Below, one piece after another: positions 46,791-58,392 of a stretch of DNA of 64,000 nucleotides (the first letter of the stretch is position 1; each line of letters starts with the position of its first letter). A program made the translations under genes and the position numbers. The DNA comes from Tilletia caries. Taxonomy: Eukaryota > Basidiomycota > Exobasidiomycetes > Tilletiales > Tilletiaceae. The notes beneath the pieces were generated by a model. That model worked only from the letters and a program-made list of their open reading frames with translations. It was not told where the DNA came from and searched no databases. The stretch covers positions 1,426,001-1,490,000 of the forward strand of contig JALUTQ010000045.1 in NCBI GenBank assembly GCA_032718865.1, in the 5' to 3' direction.

Positions 46791-49700
46791 ATGCCACTGC
46801 CACAGATGACAGCAGCAGGACGATCAACAGCACGAACGATGGCAGGGAGCGGCGCACATACTCACAGCCGCTTCCCCTCGCCCGCTCCCGGCTTGGGCTC
46901 AGCGACGGCGCCAGAGAGCCATCTCGAATACCTGACTTCGATCCGAAACGCTGTCATCGGCAGCAAGACAAAGAAGGCAGCCCTCGCTCAGCATGGCGAC
47001 ATCTCATAGTCAGTATCCTCTCTCCCAACTCTCCCCTTTGCTATCAACACACGCTTCTGGCCTGATCGCTTTCTATCCTTGGCTTGATCCAGTTTCGTCA
47101 CTCTCCTCACATCCCCGCTCCCACACGCCCATGCTCTCGAAATTCGCTCCCAGGCGGCCACCATCCTAGGATCCATCGCACACGGTCAGTCACTCTCTCT
47201 CCACAGATATCGTACATGCCGATTCCGCTCACCCCTCTTCTCCATGTGTTTGTGATACCCCAGGCGCCAGCATCCCCACCCTCCTCGTCCTCCTCCAAGC
47301 TCACACTCCACAACAACTCATCAGCTCCCTTCACGAGCTAATCACAACCACATCCCCACTCACGCCTTCCATCTCCTCACCACATCTTCCCACAGAGTCC
47401 CGACCCGTACCCCTCCTCCTCACCTCCCCCTCCCCGACCCCACTCAAAACACTCGAATCCCTCATACGTGCCCTCCGCGCTCTCATGCTTGCCGTCGCCG
47501 ACGAACTCTCCGCCTCCCCGCGCTGGGGACTCGGATCAGGCTGGGGTACAAAGGGCGGCGCACCCAGTACGAGCGCTGTACCCGCTGGTGCCCGTTTGCG
47601 CTCCTTCTCCCGCTCCTCAGCGTCAGCTTCCTATGCACATGCGGATCTCCAGGAGGGAGAGGCGCAGCAGCGGGAGAGGGAAGTCAGGATCCTTGGTAGG
47701 AGAGCGGTCGCGCATTGTTTCTATATGCCCCATCTACATCTCGTCCTTGCGCCCCTCATGCTCGTCCCTTCCTCACAACCCACCACCAACTCCAGCATCC
47801 TGTCCGCCGATCCATCAGGGCCGTCCGGGCCGGCTGGGGCTGGGGCTGTCCCGCCCAATCTGTTTCCATCGAGTACCAAGGTCCGGCTGAACAACATCAC
47901 CGAGATGATCTTCTCCCTTCTCTCTGCCTGTCTCGCCATCCCCGGCCCTGGGCCCGAGCCACTCCACACATCAACAACAACAAGAGACTCCTACCCCACC
48001 TCACCAGAAGCAGAGCTCCTCGAACGACGGACGAACATGCTCGCCTTCCGCGCTCAACTGGCCCCGTGGATTCTCCCTTCCCAAGAAGAAGAAGAAGAAG
48101 AAGAAGAAGAAGAGGAGGGGGAGGAAGAGGACGGAGACAGTCGGATCCCACCCCGTCTTCGTAATGGTACCACGACAGCAGCAGGCGGAACCCAGATCCA
48201 AGCCGAGCTCCTCCACTCACCCAGCAGGAGTGGCAGTCTGGATCGACAGCATCCCCAGCGCAGACGGGCCACGGGGAAGGGCAAGGGGGTTATCAGCTAT
48301 GCACATCGCACCGCAGACGAGGGAGCGGACCACATGGAGACGGACGACGACGGTAGCCTCTGTCCAGGCGCTGCTGCCGTGCTCACAACTCGGCCGGCCG
48401 GCGTCGGTCTCATGGACGTCCTCGTCGAAGCAGTCGAGGGCTCGTTGGCCAAGGTGAGTCTTATTCCAAACCCAGGTGGGGGAGGCAAGAGATGTCGAAA
48501 AAAAAAATTGACCCTTGGGATTTGGCATCTTTCTGTACAAAAATAGACGCGAGAGGCGGCGCTCTGGACGATGGCTGAGCTCGTACGGGACTGTCCTTTA
48601 GCGGCGAAGCAGCTGATCTTGTGTCAGAGTACGTTTTTTTCTTGCCGTTTTTTCGTGATTGGGCAGCTGAGTTTTTTTTTTTTCTGATGAAATCCCCTTT
48701 TATTCACTTCACACAGCTGCCTCGGGCGAACAGCCGACGACGATGATCCTCCGCTTCCGGGAAGATCCAGATGTAGACATCCGTCTAGCGGCCTTCTGCT
48801 GGTGAGTTTTCCTCCAAACCTCCATTACCTCTGCGTTTTGATTCAAAACCCTGATTACTGATTTTTTCTGATGAGTCCCCACATCACAGCATGTCGAACA
48901 TCGTCAAAGTGCACAACTTCGGCTCGAACACGAGCGAATACGTCCTCGCGGCGCTCATTGAGCTACTAGACCCGAGCGCACCGCCCATGTCACTCACGGG
49001 TGTCGTCTCTTCCTCCTCCTCCTCCTCCTCCTCGTCTACGGCTGGGATGCCCCCTCCAGGCACAGGCTCCGGCGCCCGGGCCCACTTCGACAACATCCGG
49101 ACTCAACTCCTCGGAGGAGGTAGTTCTTCTTCCTCCCGTGCTCCCACCCAATCCCAACAACAACAACAACAACAACAACCCACCCCAACCCGCCCGATCA
49201 CAGCGGCCCTGACGACCCCGCGTCAACTTGACATCCAGGTCCAGGCGTCGTTCGCGCTTGCGCGGCTGCTGAGCGATGAGGTTGAGCTGCAGCTTGTGGC
49301 GCAGGAGCGGTTTGGGATCGTTAGGCGCATGGCTGGGTTGGTGGAGGGGAGTTGGAGGGAGCTGCGGAGGAGGATTGGTGGCGGTGGTGGTGGGGTGGGT
49401 GGAGATGGGATTGGGAATGGGAATGGGAGTGGGGTGGGCATGGGGGTGGATGGAGTGGGCTCGGGGATGTTGGTCGCGGGGAGTGGGGGAAGGTTGGTGC
49501 AGAGTTCGGCCCCCGTGGCTGCGTTGAGTGAGAGTGTGGTCCGACTACTCGAGGTGAGTCTTCTCTCTCTCTCCCCCAAGCCTTCAGCTGTTCTTCCATC
49601 AGGGCCCCTCCTCCGCGCGGCCTAAAATCCAAGTTCAGGAAAAGGGGAAAAAGGTAACTGACGCATTCCGACCGAAATTTGTGCCGATAAAATAAATAAA

Positions 49701-51116
49701 TAAAAAAAGGCATCCCTCACCGTCCTAGCCACCGTCGCATTCCACATCGACGAGATCCGCCAAGCCATCATCGAATCGAGCTCACCCGCGCTCCTACCGA
49801 TCCTCGCACCTGCCCTGACCATCCCACACGCCCCCGGGATCCGCATCGCCGCCTGCCGGCTCGTCCGAGCCCTCTCCCGCTCGGTGGCTACGCTCCGCAC
49901 CTCGCTTGTTGATGCGGGGGTGGGTGAGAAGTTGCTTGTGCTGCTGCATGAGAAGCCGGGGGTCGGGGTCGGGGTCGGGGTCGGCTGGGTTCCGCATGAG
50001 GTGAGGTTGGAGGTTGTGGCGTCGTTGTGCAATATGGTGCTAAGGCATAGTCCGATGCATGAGTTGCTCGTGCAGGGTGGCGGCGTCCAGCGGCTTGTTT
50101 CCTTCTTGGATGGGGATGGGGATGGGGATCAGGAAGCTGGGACCGACGGAGGAGGCTCGAGCAGTGGCGTGCCCACCGCCGCCGCCGCCGTCGCAGTAGA
50201 CGGAGCGATGGTCGTCAACGTCCTCTGGGCACTCAAGAACATCGTCTGTCGCGCGACGTTAGACGTCAAGCGCACGGTGGGCCAGACGATCGGCTGGGAC
50301 CGTCTGCTGAACCTCGCAGTGGATGGCGACCCGATGATCCAGGAGCAGGCGCTGAACGTGCTCCGGAACTTGGCCGCGGTGGAGGAGGCGGACATTGAGA
50401 TGACGTGTCAGGCCATTGGGCTCGAGCGGCTGTTGGATCTGCTGGAGAGGGTCATTTGGGAGAGGAGCGCGGGGAGGAGCCATGGTGGTGGTGTGGGGGG
50501 TGGGGAGGAGGAGGAGGAGGAGGGGAGTGTGCTTGTGCTTGTGCAGGCTGCGCATGTGCTTGTTAATCTCGCGACGGGGAATCGGACGGTGAGGATGGCT
50601 GTGTTGCAGCGGGCGAATCTGCTCGATGCGATTTTGTTCTTCATGGTGAGTGTAACCTTGTGTGTATGCACAATTTCCCCCTTTTGACGTTGTTACTGAT
50701 CGGAAGTACCGGTTGGTGCACTTTTCTCTCTCTGTGTCTGTGTGCGTCTGGCTTCAGAATCATCCTAGGGAGGAAATCAGAGTCGCGGGCATCTGGTGCG
50801 CTTCGAATCTGACCTATCGTCTCCAGCCCGCATACGGCCATACAGAGCGATCCGAACCTACAGACGGTGAGTGTGTCCATCCGTCTCACAAACCCCCTTT
50901 CCCCAATCCAAAACTCAAAAGATCCCCAGTAAGCTGAACACTTCTGCGCTCTGTTGTATCCCTTTTCGAACAGACGACGTCGGGATTGAGGCGGTCAAGC
51001 GTCTGCGAGCGTTCGACTTCGAGGCGCGCATTAGGGATTTGCTGGAGAGGGAGGAGGCGCTTAATGTGAGGGATCGGGCGAAAGTGCTGCTGTCAGCTTT
51101 TGAAGTGGTGTCCTGA
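46791..51116 (+). CDS. GID5: Armadillo-repeat GID/CTLH E3 ligase subunit (Gid5/Vid28, ARMC8)
   Basis: Nine exons: 46791..47008, 47093..47184, 47264..48453, 48547..48628, 48717..48801, 48890..49553, 49710..50645, 50758..50866 and 50974..51116 (1172 aa). ARMC8-type motifs in order: YLTSIRNAVIGSKTKKAALAQHG, RSQAATILGSIAHG, TREAALWTMAELVRDCP, DVDIRLAAFCCMSNIVKVH, GIRIAACRLVRALSRSVATLRTSL, VVNVLWALKNIVC, MIQEQALNVLRNLAAVEEADIEM, VLVQAAHVLVNLATGNRTV, EEIRVAGIWCASNLTY. Gid5 bridges the substrate receptor (Gid4 class) to the CTLH ligase core that degrades gluconeogenic enzymes. Much longer than ARMC8 because of Ser, Glu, Gln and Gly insertions between repeats. The acceptor at 49709 is A-rich (AAAAAAAG), unlike the others. 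Confidence 0.88.
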
Positions 51117-51970
51117 AATCGCTCGCTCAGGGCGTTCGGGGAGGAGGTTCGACAGCGGGGGAGGACGTCTTGAACACATGTATCATCATCCATATCTGTC
51201 TGGTCTTTCCGGCTTTTCATGCATCTGCTTCTTGTCTTTTGTGCTTCGCGCCTTGTCGTTTGGCTGGCTCTGGGAAATGTAACCAGGACGCCTTTCTTCA
51301 ACCCATTTCCGCAAGAGGGTCTTCCCGTGGTGCTTCCGGGCGTGGGAAAAACATATTTGCTTACCTAATCTCATTTCTCATTACCGCAACAAACAAATGG
51401 ATGAACAAATGAAACTGAAGCGCACAGAAAGCGAGCGCCTCTTCAACGACCAAAACGGCATCGCTATTCTTTTGCTGAGTATATGTCTCCGCCTCGAGGG
51501 CTTACAGCTGCAACGGAATGACGATCTGATCGTGTGGAAGTGCAGCTTGGTACGGAGTCGCAACCATCATCTCCCGTGGGTTATGACTTGTGAGTTGGCG
51601 GGCGCGAGGGCAGATTCCCGGTAATGACGAGGAATTTGTTGTAAATGGATCTCTGCGTCTCTGGGTGGACGTTCGATCTTCTCTTTCCCTATCTTTCTCT
51701 CCTTTTTTACGCTCCCCCTTTGGCGCCTGTGGCCAACGCTCCGCCTGAGCGCCCATCCTCACTGCCTGTGTAGTGGTGGAGTGTGGAGATGCCGGCCGCT
51801 TCCCACGCCTTTCAGAGAATTATCCAGCGACATCAAATACACTTGCTTCCTTCATCTATACTATAGCCTCTGTTTTAGCTAGAAGGTAGGAAGGAATGGC
51901 GTGTATCAAGAACGTTCCTCTGGAAGTTTACACACCGCGAACAGAAAAGCATAGTGGACGAGCGCGGCGT

Positions 51971-52006
<36 letters not shown>

Positions 52007-52357
52007 CTGCGTGCTGAGCTCTCAAAATTTTACAGCGTCGACCGCCTTCATAGGCTCTGGTGATGGGACATGAATTGTGTTTGGTTTGAGAAAAGACGAA
52101 GGTCCGGAACGTAGTGGGCAATGAAAGCAACGTCACGAGGAGGATTTGGTCGGGAGGTGTGAAGGTTTGAGGTTTGAGGCCAGAAAATGCGAATGCGAAG
52201 AGAGGAACACTTTGAGGATTGTCGTGGCGCCATAACTCGTCGGTGCACCGTATCGTGAGGCTTGAGCTTCGAAGTGTTTGCGGTTGACGACATCGGCGCT
52301 GCGCTTGGGGACGTCAAACGTCGTGATGAGGCTGCCTTTCTTTCGAATCAATCTGCC
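51117..52357. other. Accessory intergenic region
   Basis: 1.24 kb without a supportable gene. Contains a (CT)n run at 51973-52003. The segment near 51360-51420 (CTAATCTC .. GCAACAAACAAA) resembles 54985-55045, suggesting it is part of a larger segmental duplication. Confidence 0.5.
51973..52003 (+). repeat. (CT)n microsatellite
   Basis: About 15 CT units. Confidence 0.9.
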
Positions 52358-52767
52358 TCAGTCGTGCGTGGGTACCTCGACATTTCCGAGGTTTCGGTCG
52401 TCTCGCTCTCGCTTGCGAACCTCGGGCTGGCAACCGACCTGCTCAAGGTTGACAAGACCGCCCTGACGGAGGGCATGGCAGACCTTCTCCTTCTGCCCAA
52501 CACGAGTAGGGTCTTCGGGGATATGGTGTGCGGGGCATCCAAAGGCACCAAGGTCTAAGAGATGAAGGAAAGCCAGAAGAAGGTAATAATTGGGTTCAGC
52601 AACTGTGATCCTGATGTACGCTGTCTATGACCAGAGTGTCTGCACTCACTGACGAGACCGGCTTCGCTGAGCGTCATGCACATCGCCTTCGTGTAAGGAG
52701 CTGCTACTGCAGCCATGGCAGAGGAGACCGCAACCAGAAGGACGGCGGCGAAGGGGAGTAGCCTCAT
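52358..52767 (-). CDS. Small secreted Cys-repeat protein, two-repeat short form
   Basis: Exons 52767..52650 and 52554..52358 give 104 aa. Signal peptide MRLLPFAAVLLVAVSSAMA, then repeat 1 (C30..C46, CMTLSEAGLVNLGAFGC) and repeat 2 (C65..C81, CHALRQGGLVNLEQVGC). After the shared RKRERDDRN it ends quickly in LGNVEVPTHD, so the His-rich linker and repeats 3-4 of the longer paralogue are missing. A 368-bp block including the intron reads as identical to the gene at 58393 in inverted orientation. Its upstream DNA instead matches the upstream DNA of the gene at 55750. Likely a gene-conversion hybrid; the short product may be functional or decaying. Confidence 0.75.
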
Positions 52768-52786
52768 GGTGAGTTGTGGAAGGGGT
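52419..52786 (-). repeat. Inverted duplicate block A (368 bp)
   Basis: Reverse complement of 58374..58741 with no difference found by reading, across 5' flank, exon 1, intron and the start of exon 2. It ends at GAGGT, after which the copies diverge. Confidence 0.93.
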
Positions 52787-53362
52787 GAGGGCAATTGTGG
52801 GTGGAAAAGAAGTTAACAGGACGGCAGAAGCGAAGACCGATCTGAGAGCAATTCAAAGACCAGGTGACCTACCGTGCTATTTATGTGCTGCGAGGGGAAC
52901 CGTGGATGGGGTTCGATCGGTACTACCGCAGCAAACAGCAGAGAAGGCAGACCCTCGCCAAGCAAAGGACGAGACAAACACGCAGATGGTGGAGAGTCAA
53001 GGACCAGCAAGAGGACAGCGAAGTGTGTCGGAGGACACGAAACATCAAAGATGAGACATCTTACATGTCGAGACGAACAAGAGGCATCTATGTACCCCTG
53101 ATTGAGCTTACCCTCGAAGATCAGAAGGTGTCGTCAAAGCATTATGTGAACGTTGTCTTTGAGGATAGCTGCACAAGGCACAGGAAGCGGAAGAGCTTTT
53201 CCTCGATTTCAGTCAGAGAGAAGGCGAAGGAAGGAGGTGTAGAATGGTGCACGCAAAGGGAAAAGATGAAAGGAGAGGGGGAGAAAAGCTCGAGGGAGAA
53301 GCGTGGAGAGAGAGGAAAAGAATGATAGGTTGTAGAGGATGATGGGATGAAATGAAAGTCGT
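52768..53362. other. Intergenic, paralogous to 56186-56854
   Basis: Upstream DNA of the short gene and 3' flank of the next. Shared blocks with 56186-56854 include ACCAGGTGAC, GTGTGCTGCGAGGGG, TTGATTGAGCT and GTAGAATGGT. No gene seen. Confidence 0.5.
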
Positions 53363-54041
53363 TCAAACTCCGTCGCAGCCATCCCAGACCAAGTTGAAGA
53401 GGCCCTTTTGCACCATTTCGCACGACCTTCGGAGGCACTCCGGTTCATCGCGACGAATAGTCGAAGTCTCGCGCTTCATGCGGGCGCAGGTATCGAAGCC
53501 GAAGTTCAAGCCCAAGAAGCCAGCTTTTTGCACCACCTTGCAGATATCCTCGGAGTTGCACTCGGGTTCCTCGGTCACCTTCTCCCGCTCCCCGTCATCC
53601 TCATCCTGGAACTGGAGCGTTCCGTCCTCCTCCCATTTGCGGTCCTCGTCCTTGTGCGGGTGCTTCTTTCCTCCGTACTTGTGCTTGTGCTTGCCGGCCC
53701 GGGTCCGCAGCTCAGAGGGACATCCAAGGCGCTCCAGACGGGGGAGGCCACCGTTGCGGAGGGCTGAGCAGACAAAATCCTTCTCGTTAATACGGGTCGG
53801 GATGATCGGGATATCCGGGCATCCGACGGAAGCGAGGTCTGGAGGGGAAGATGAAGGTGTGAGAGTTTCAGGGTCAGCTCGGCCGCTGATTTGCGTGAGG
53901 AGGACGAAGACGGTTCGACTCACTGGTGAGACCGACTTCTCCAAGTGCCGTGCACATGATCGTGCTGTACGGGTTAGCGATCGCCGCCATAGCGTAGGAG
54001 ACCGAGATCAGAAGGACGGCGGTGAGGGTAAGGAGCTTCAT
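53363..54041 (-). CDS. Small secreted protein with four Cys-bounded repeats
   Basis: Exons 54041..53924 and 53838..53363 give 197 aa; the intron is in the same place and phase as in the paralogues, splitting the codon A|AC inside repeat 1. Signal peptide MKLLTLTAVLLISVSYAMA. Repeats: CTALGEVGLTNLASVGC, CSALRNGGLPRLERLGC, a longer third (CKVVQKAGFLGLNFGFDTC) and CEMVQKGLFNLVWDGC. Before repeats 3 and 4 there is an extra Cys in the spacing C-x5-C (ECNSEDIC) and C-x4-C (ECLRRSC). The central linker is Lys/His/Asp/Glu-rich (KHKHKYGGKKHPHKDED). No family recognised; probably an extracellular disulfide-bonded protein. A TATA-like GATATAAGAG lies upstream near 54210. Confidence 0.82.
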
Positions 54042-55749
54042 GTTGGAGCTTGAAAGATGGAAATGTGTGTGAAACTTGCACGGTGTGGAAAGCGCCAGTG
54101 ACGAGAATCTTCAGTTTTGAGAATGTGAAGGGAGGGAGTCGAGGAGGAGATGGGTGAGGACAGGAAGGACAGGAAGATGATGTGAGAGGACTGCTCAAGT
54201 AAAACCCTCTCTTATATCCCTGCTTTTGGGTATCACTTCAGCTGTACTACCTCCTAACGCTCTCCGGTGGCGGGCGGAGTCCCTGACCTGTTGATGAAAC
54301 TGCAGGATGAGCTTTTCCGAGGCCCTTATCCGTCGCCTCTGGACGGGCTCATGACCTCTCTGGTGGCTCACGGGGACCCTACGGGCGTCCTGCCCCAAAA
54401 AGCTGTTTTCGAAACGGAAGGCCTCGCGGCCTCAAGCTTTCCACTGCAGCAATGCGTGCGAGATTACACCCCAAATGGAACCTCATTCTGGCTCCCTTCC
54501 CTCCAAGCTATACTCGCGAGGCAGCTCGATAAACTTGTCCTCCGATCCACGTCGGACCTGCTCCTCTGCCCGGGTTCCTACTGTTGCCGCTTCCACTTCG
54601 GTGCCAAAGTCCTTCTGAGCCAATACAGAGATGATCTGCTCCCTCGTCTTCGCCCTCGCGAATACTTACCAAGTTACATAACATTCATTCTCGCCTTCTT
54701 CTTCTCATTCTAACTCACATACCTTCTCCTCAAGCAGAGCTCTTTGAACGAGAGTTGCATGCTCACTATCCACCCTCCACATCGAACAAAGCGGGTCCTT
54801 GCTCTTCCCGCCCGTCTCCCGGCGCGTTCGTCCCTTATCAGCGCCGCCACTTCCAGCCCGGCACACAGCGGCGAACATGACGTCCAAGCTGTAAAATAGC
54901 ACAAGCCAAACATGAAAGCGACGTTATTGCGTTCCCCTTCTCTATCAACACAGGCGTGAGTGTGTGTGGACGGCCACACCGGGCTGTGCTTAGCTAATCT
55001 CCCCGTTATGTAGCGCAACAAACAAAAGAAAACATATGGACGAAAGGAGGCAAGCGACATTGCAAGCAACGGAATTGTGCATGATAAGAATCTCACAGCC
55101 ATCTCATTCTCTCACAACGGAGCCTGACCCTTCCCTCGCGTCCCCCCCACGTTCTTCCAGGACGGCGCCTCCCTTTGCGGTGGGTGGGAAGGGCTTCCCT
55201 CCTTCCTTCCGAATTCGGAGTGCCTTGCTGCTCTTGCATTTGCAGGACGCTACTGATTTCCTTTTCCCACGAAAGTTCCACCTTTCAGTCTGCTATGTGT
55301 CCTATCGATAGCGGCAGTACATCAGGAAGCACCTTCGAGTCCTTGTGTCCCCTCGACCCGTCGGGCGTCGGTCCTTCGCACATGGAGTTTTCGGAAGCTT
55401 TGCATATGTACAAGTCTGCATATACATCTCACAGCTACGACCACATTCACAAACTCCAGAGGCGAATATGAATCGTTCATTCAAGCGAGAGAAAAGACGA
55501 AGTAAGATGTTGGAACTGGGGGAAGTGAATTGTCCAATCAGAATCTCGCCTAGCGGAGCGGGGGCTGAACGGAAGGAGGCCTGAGGGAGCAAGATGGAAG
55601 GAAAGGGAGGGAAACAGCACTGACGATGTTCGCGGCACAAGGTCTCGGGCCAATCAGGTGACGATTGCTCGCCGGCTTGCTTGGGGTTCAAGTGCCTTTG
55701 GTGGTGACCCTTGTGCTATGCCTGGGACGTAACACTGTGGTGAGGGCCT
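54042..55749. other. Accessory intergenic region
   Basis: 1.7 kb. Open frames here lack an ATG or family features and I do not accept them. The part around 54985-55045 resembles 51360-51420. Confidence 0.45.
54208..54218 (-). promoter_or_regulatory. TATA box of the four-repeat gene
   Basis: Minus-strand GGATATAAGAG about 170 bp upstream of the ATG at 54041. Confidence 0.45.
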
Positions 55750-56185
55750 TCACGGACGGCCTCCCTTCCTTCCCTTCCGGTGCGCGAGATCCTTGAGAAT
55801 TCCGCCGTTTCGGTCGTCCCGCGCGCGCTTGCACACCTCGTCCTGGTAGGCAACCTGCTCGAGGTCGATGTGTCCGTCCTGGTAGAGGTTCTGGTAACCT
55901 TGCTTCTTGCTCGTCGCACGATTTCGATCTTCGGGAAGTGGCTGTTCGGGGAATTTGAAGATGTCCGGGTCTGTGAGAGAAATCAAAAGAGATGTATAGA
56001 GAGTGTCAGACCTATCATGTGCCTGACGTACGCTCTTCAGAGCCAAGGTGTCTGTACTCGTACTAACTGACGAGACCGGACTCGCTGAGCGTCATGACCT
56101 TTGCCTTTGTGTGAGAGATCGCAACTGCACCCAGGGCGGAGGATACGGAGACGAGAAAAACGGTGGCGATGAGGAACAGCTTCAT
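55750..56185 (-). pseudogene. Degenerate member of the Cys-repeat family
   Basis: Exons 56185..56068 and 55970..55750 would give 112 aa, intron conserved but with donor GTTAGT. Signal peptide MKLFLIATVFLVSVSSALG is intact. Relative to the 58393 gene the repeat cysteines are replaced: AMCMTL becomes AKVMTL, GAFGC becomes DIFKF, KVCHAL becomes QGYQNL and EQVGC becomes EQVAY. RDDRN is kept. The frame stops at GRKGGRP, but sequence resembling the His-rich linker (PHHSV..HKGHH) continues past the stop in another frame. I read it as a decaying gene; a Cys-free neofunctionalised protein cannot be excluded. Confidence 0.65.
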
Positions 56186-56854
56186 GATGAATCTTGAAGC
56201 GAGTGGAGGGTAGCTGCAGGTGGGAAAGATGTTGAGGGGATCGTAGAAAGGAAGACTATATGGTGAAGAGTCGACCATGATCGTTTCTTCAGATGACCAG
56301 GTGACATACGATGCTACGTATATTTGTGTATTTGTGTGCTGCGAGGGGAGCCGCATGGCCGCAGGCGGGTTTTGATTGGTCTTGCCGCAACAAATAACGT
56401 AGGAGCGTAGGAGGAAAATCGAAGGAGGACAAGAACAAGCAAATGGCGAAGAGATCAGCAACAGTATAGCCACACCTGTGGGAGGATACGCAGCATCGAA
56501 GATAAGATTGCAGCTTGCCTCCTCATTTCGAGGCGAACGAGAGACAAGCGATTCAGGACCGTTGCAATCTGTGAACCTTTGATTGAGCTCACGCTTGAAG
56601 GTCAGAAGGTTATGTATACAGAGGAGGGAAGACCGCAACATGTTCCAGAACTTTCTCATGTATACATGTAGTGGCTGCACACAAAGTGAATGGACTGCTG
56701 TTCAAACTCAGTCAGCGAGCGCGTACAGGAAGGAGGTGTAGAATGGTACATTCGAAGGAAAGACGTGAAGGAGAGGGGACAAAAGGGTCAGAGGCAGCAG
56801 GATAGAGAGAAGGGACGGAGGGGAAATTCGTGAAAGATGGGGAGTCGTTCGATC
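56186..56854. other. Intergenic, paralogous to 52768-53362
   Basis: Partner of the F4-F2 spacer in the two-gene segmental duplication. No gene seen. Confidence 0.5.
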
Positions 56855-57105
56855 CTATTCGCAACCCATCCAGGCCGAATTGAACCAGCCCTTCTGCATG
56901 ATGTCGCACAACGTCTTGAGGCATTCCGGTTCGTCGCCTCGGACAGAACGATGTGGCACATATCTCAGGGAGGACTGCAAGATGAGCCCCATCGCAGGAA
57001 ATTTGTACGGCGCTCTGCAGCTGAACGAAACCGATGGAAGATCGTGTCGCCCTCTTCTTTGGGTGCCCCGGATGGAACGGAAGGACTGATCAGCCGCTGC
57101 AGGAG
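56855..57105 (-). pseudogene. 3' remnant of a Cys-repeat family gene
   Basis: Minus strand ends in GDEPECLKTLC followed by DIMQKGWFNSAWMGCE and a stop, clearly the fourth repeat (C-x15-C with the preceding C-x4-C) of the 53363 gene type. Upstream the third repeat is scrambled by frame changes (AMGLILQSSLRYVPHRSVR), and no exon 1 or signal peptide is found. Its position downstream of the 55750 gene mirrors that of the 53363 gene next to the 52358 gene. Confidence 0.7.
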
Positions 57106-57111
57106 TCGAGG

Positions 57112-57453
57112 TTAAATCAAAAAGGAGGAGTTAGGATTGAGGCGGAGTCTGGAGAAGAGAGGGTGTGGTGCAGTCGTCGTCTCAAAAGCTGACGGCGGAG
57201 AGGGAAGCGGCGGAAGTTGATCCTCCTCCATGATCCCGAAGAAATCGTCGACGGATGATTCGAGGCGCCTTCCGAGGTTGAGATCCGGCCGCATCGTTCT
57301 TTTGGCTCTCTCGAATGACCATTCCCGCAACCCACCAGGGGACGAAGCGGCGCTCGGAGTGAAGTTGCTGAAACTCATGTCGGTCGATGCTTGTGGTATG
57401 TTGCTTGCACGCGACTTTCGGCGATTTTGTTCGATGTGCTTCTTGTGGCTCAA
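57112..57453 (-). CDS. Possible small hypothetical protein
   Basis: 113-aa ATG-initiated frame. Its middle (FERAKRTMRPDLNLGRRLE, SSVDDFFGIMEEDQLPPLPSP) looks protein-like with an acidic/Pro tail, but there is no signal peptide, intron or recognised family, and it sits between decaying genes. It could be an exon of a broken gene or chance. Confidence 0.2.
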   Translation of the reverse strand: MSHKKHIEQNRRKSRASNIPQASTDMSFSNFTPSAASSPGGLREWSFERAKRTMRPDLNLGRRLESSVDDFFGIMEEDQLPPLPSPPSAFETTTAPHPLFSRLRLNPNSSFLI

Positions 57454-58392
57454 ATTGCACTGACGTCTTGCGTCAGAGTTCGGACCCGTTGAGCACGGCG
57501 GCAGTTGATGCTCGCCCAGCGTGTATACGTTGTTATGCCGAAGAAGGTGAGGATGAAAGCAATGTTGGGTTGAGGTGCGAGAGGTCTGAAAGGCGTTGTA
57601 GAAGGGAAGATCAGTGCTGATGAGTGCCCATGCTCACCACGACAAACAAGAACTTCGGCGGCCTCGCGGCCACGGAGCACTTCGCTGCTTCAGAAAGCGA
57701 AATAGGGTTCTTTGGGACCCGAGTACCCGACTCAGAGCGCTTTGCGACTCCACCTCGTCTCGTCCCTCGTATATCTTCGTCGCTCCGGCTCAACCCTCAT
57801 CCCCTCATCTCACGCAAGAACAGCAGCCGCGGCCGTCGATCGGAAAACTCATTCCACAGCACGGTGGCCATCTCGAAAGCGAAGATTCGGCGACCATACT
57901 GACGAGCAACGTTTGTGAAGTGCAGGTTTCCGCAAGACGTGCGAACGAACGCAGTCAAGAACGAACATCAGTAATCAGCATTGCAAAGAACATCACCATG
58001 CACTCATTGCCTCTTCGGTCCGACTTCTGTGCTGACGGGCTTTCTCTTGCAGCTCGGTCTGCCCAAGCCACTTCTGATCGCTGATCGCTCATTTCCTTGC
58101 ATGCAGAGTGAGCTATTTCTGGCTCTCGCGCCACCATTCGTGAGGACCCCAGTACCTACAGAACCTACCAGCATCGAGAAGGACGCCGACTCCGCCCACG
58201 TTCGGGGCAAGGGTGAACGAGAGCAGCGCAGAACAGGGTATAAAGCCGAAGCTTCTTCGCTCTGTTTCATGTTTCTCCCATCCAGGCTTCTTCCACTCTC
58301 CCCTTTCTCTCCTTTACCCGCCGGTCTCACTTCTTCAACCCTCTCACCCTCTACATCACTCCACCCTCCCTCCACCCCTTCCACAACTCACC
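57454..58392. other. Intergenic, upstream of the four-repeat gene
   Basis: No supported gene. TATA box at about 58239, then a CT/CCT-rich leader up to the ATG. The last 19 bp before the ATG belong to the inverted duplicate. Confidence 0.45.
58239..58245 (+). promoter_or_regulatory. TATA box of the long Cys-repeat gene
   Basis: TATAAAG about 150 bp upstream of the ATG at 58393, followed by a pyrimidine-rich leader. Confidence 0.55.

Noticed and set aside
52864..53325. 153-aa basic frame upstream of the short Cys-repeat gene
   Set aside because: The paralogous spacer at 56.2-56.8 kb does not preserve this frame, so it is non-coding flank.
54267..54713. 148-aa open frame (VPDLLMKLQDELFRG...)
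   Set aside because: Does not begin at an ATG, has no signal peptide, family feature or paralogue, and lies in a decaying intergenic stretch.
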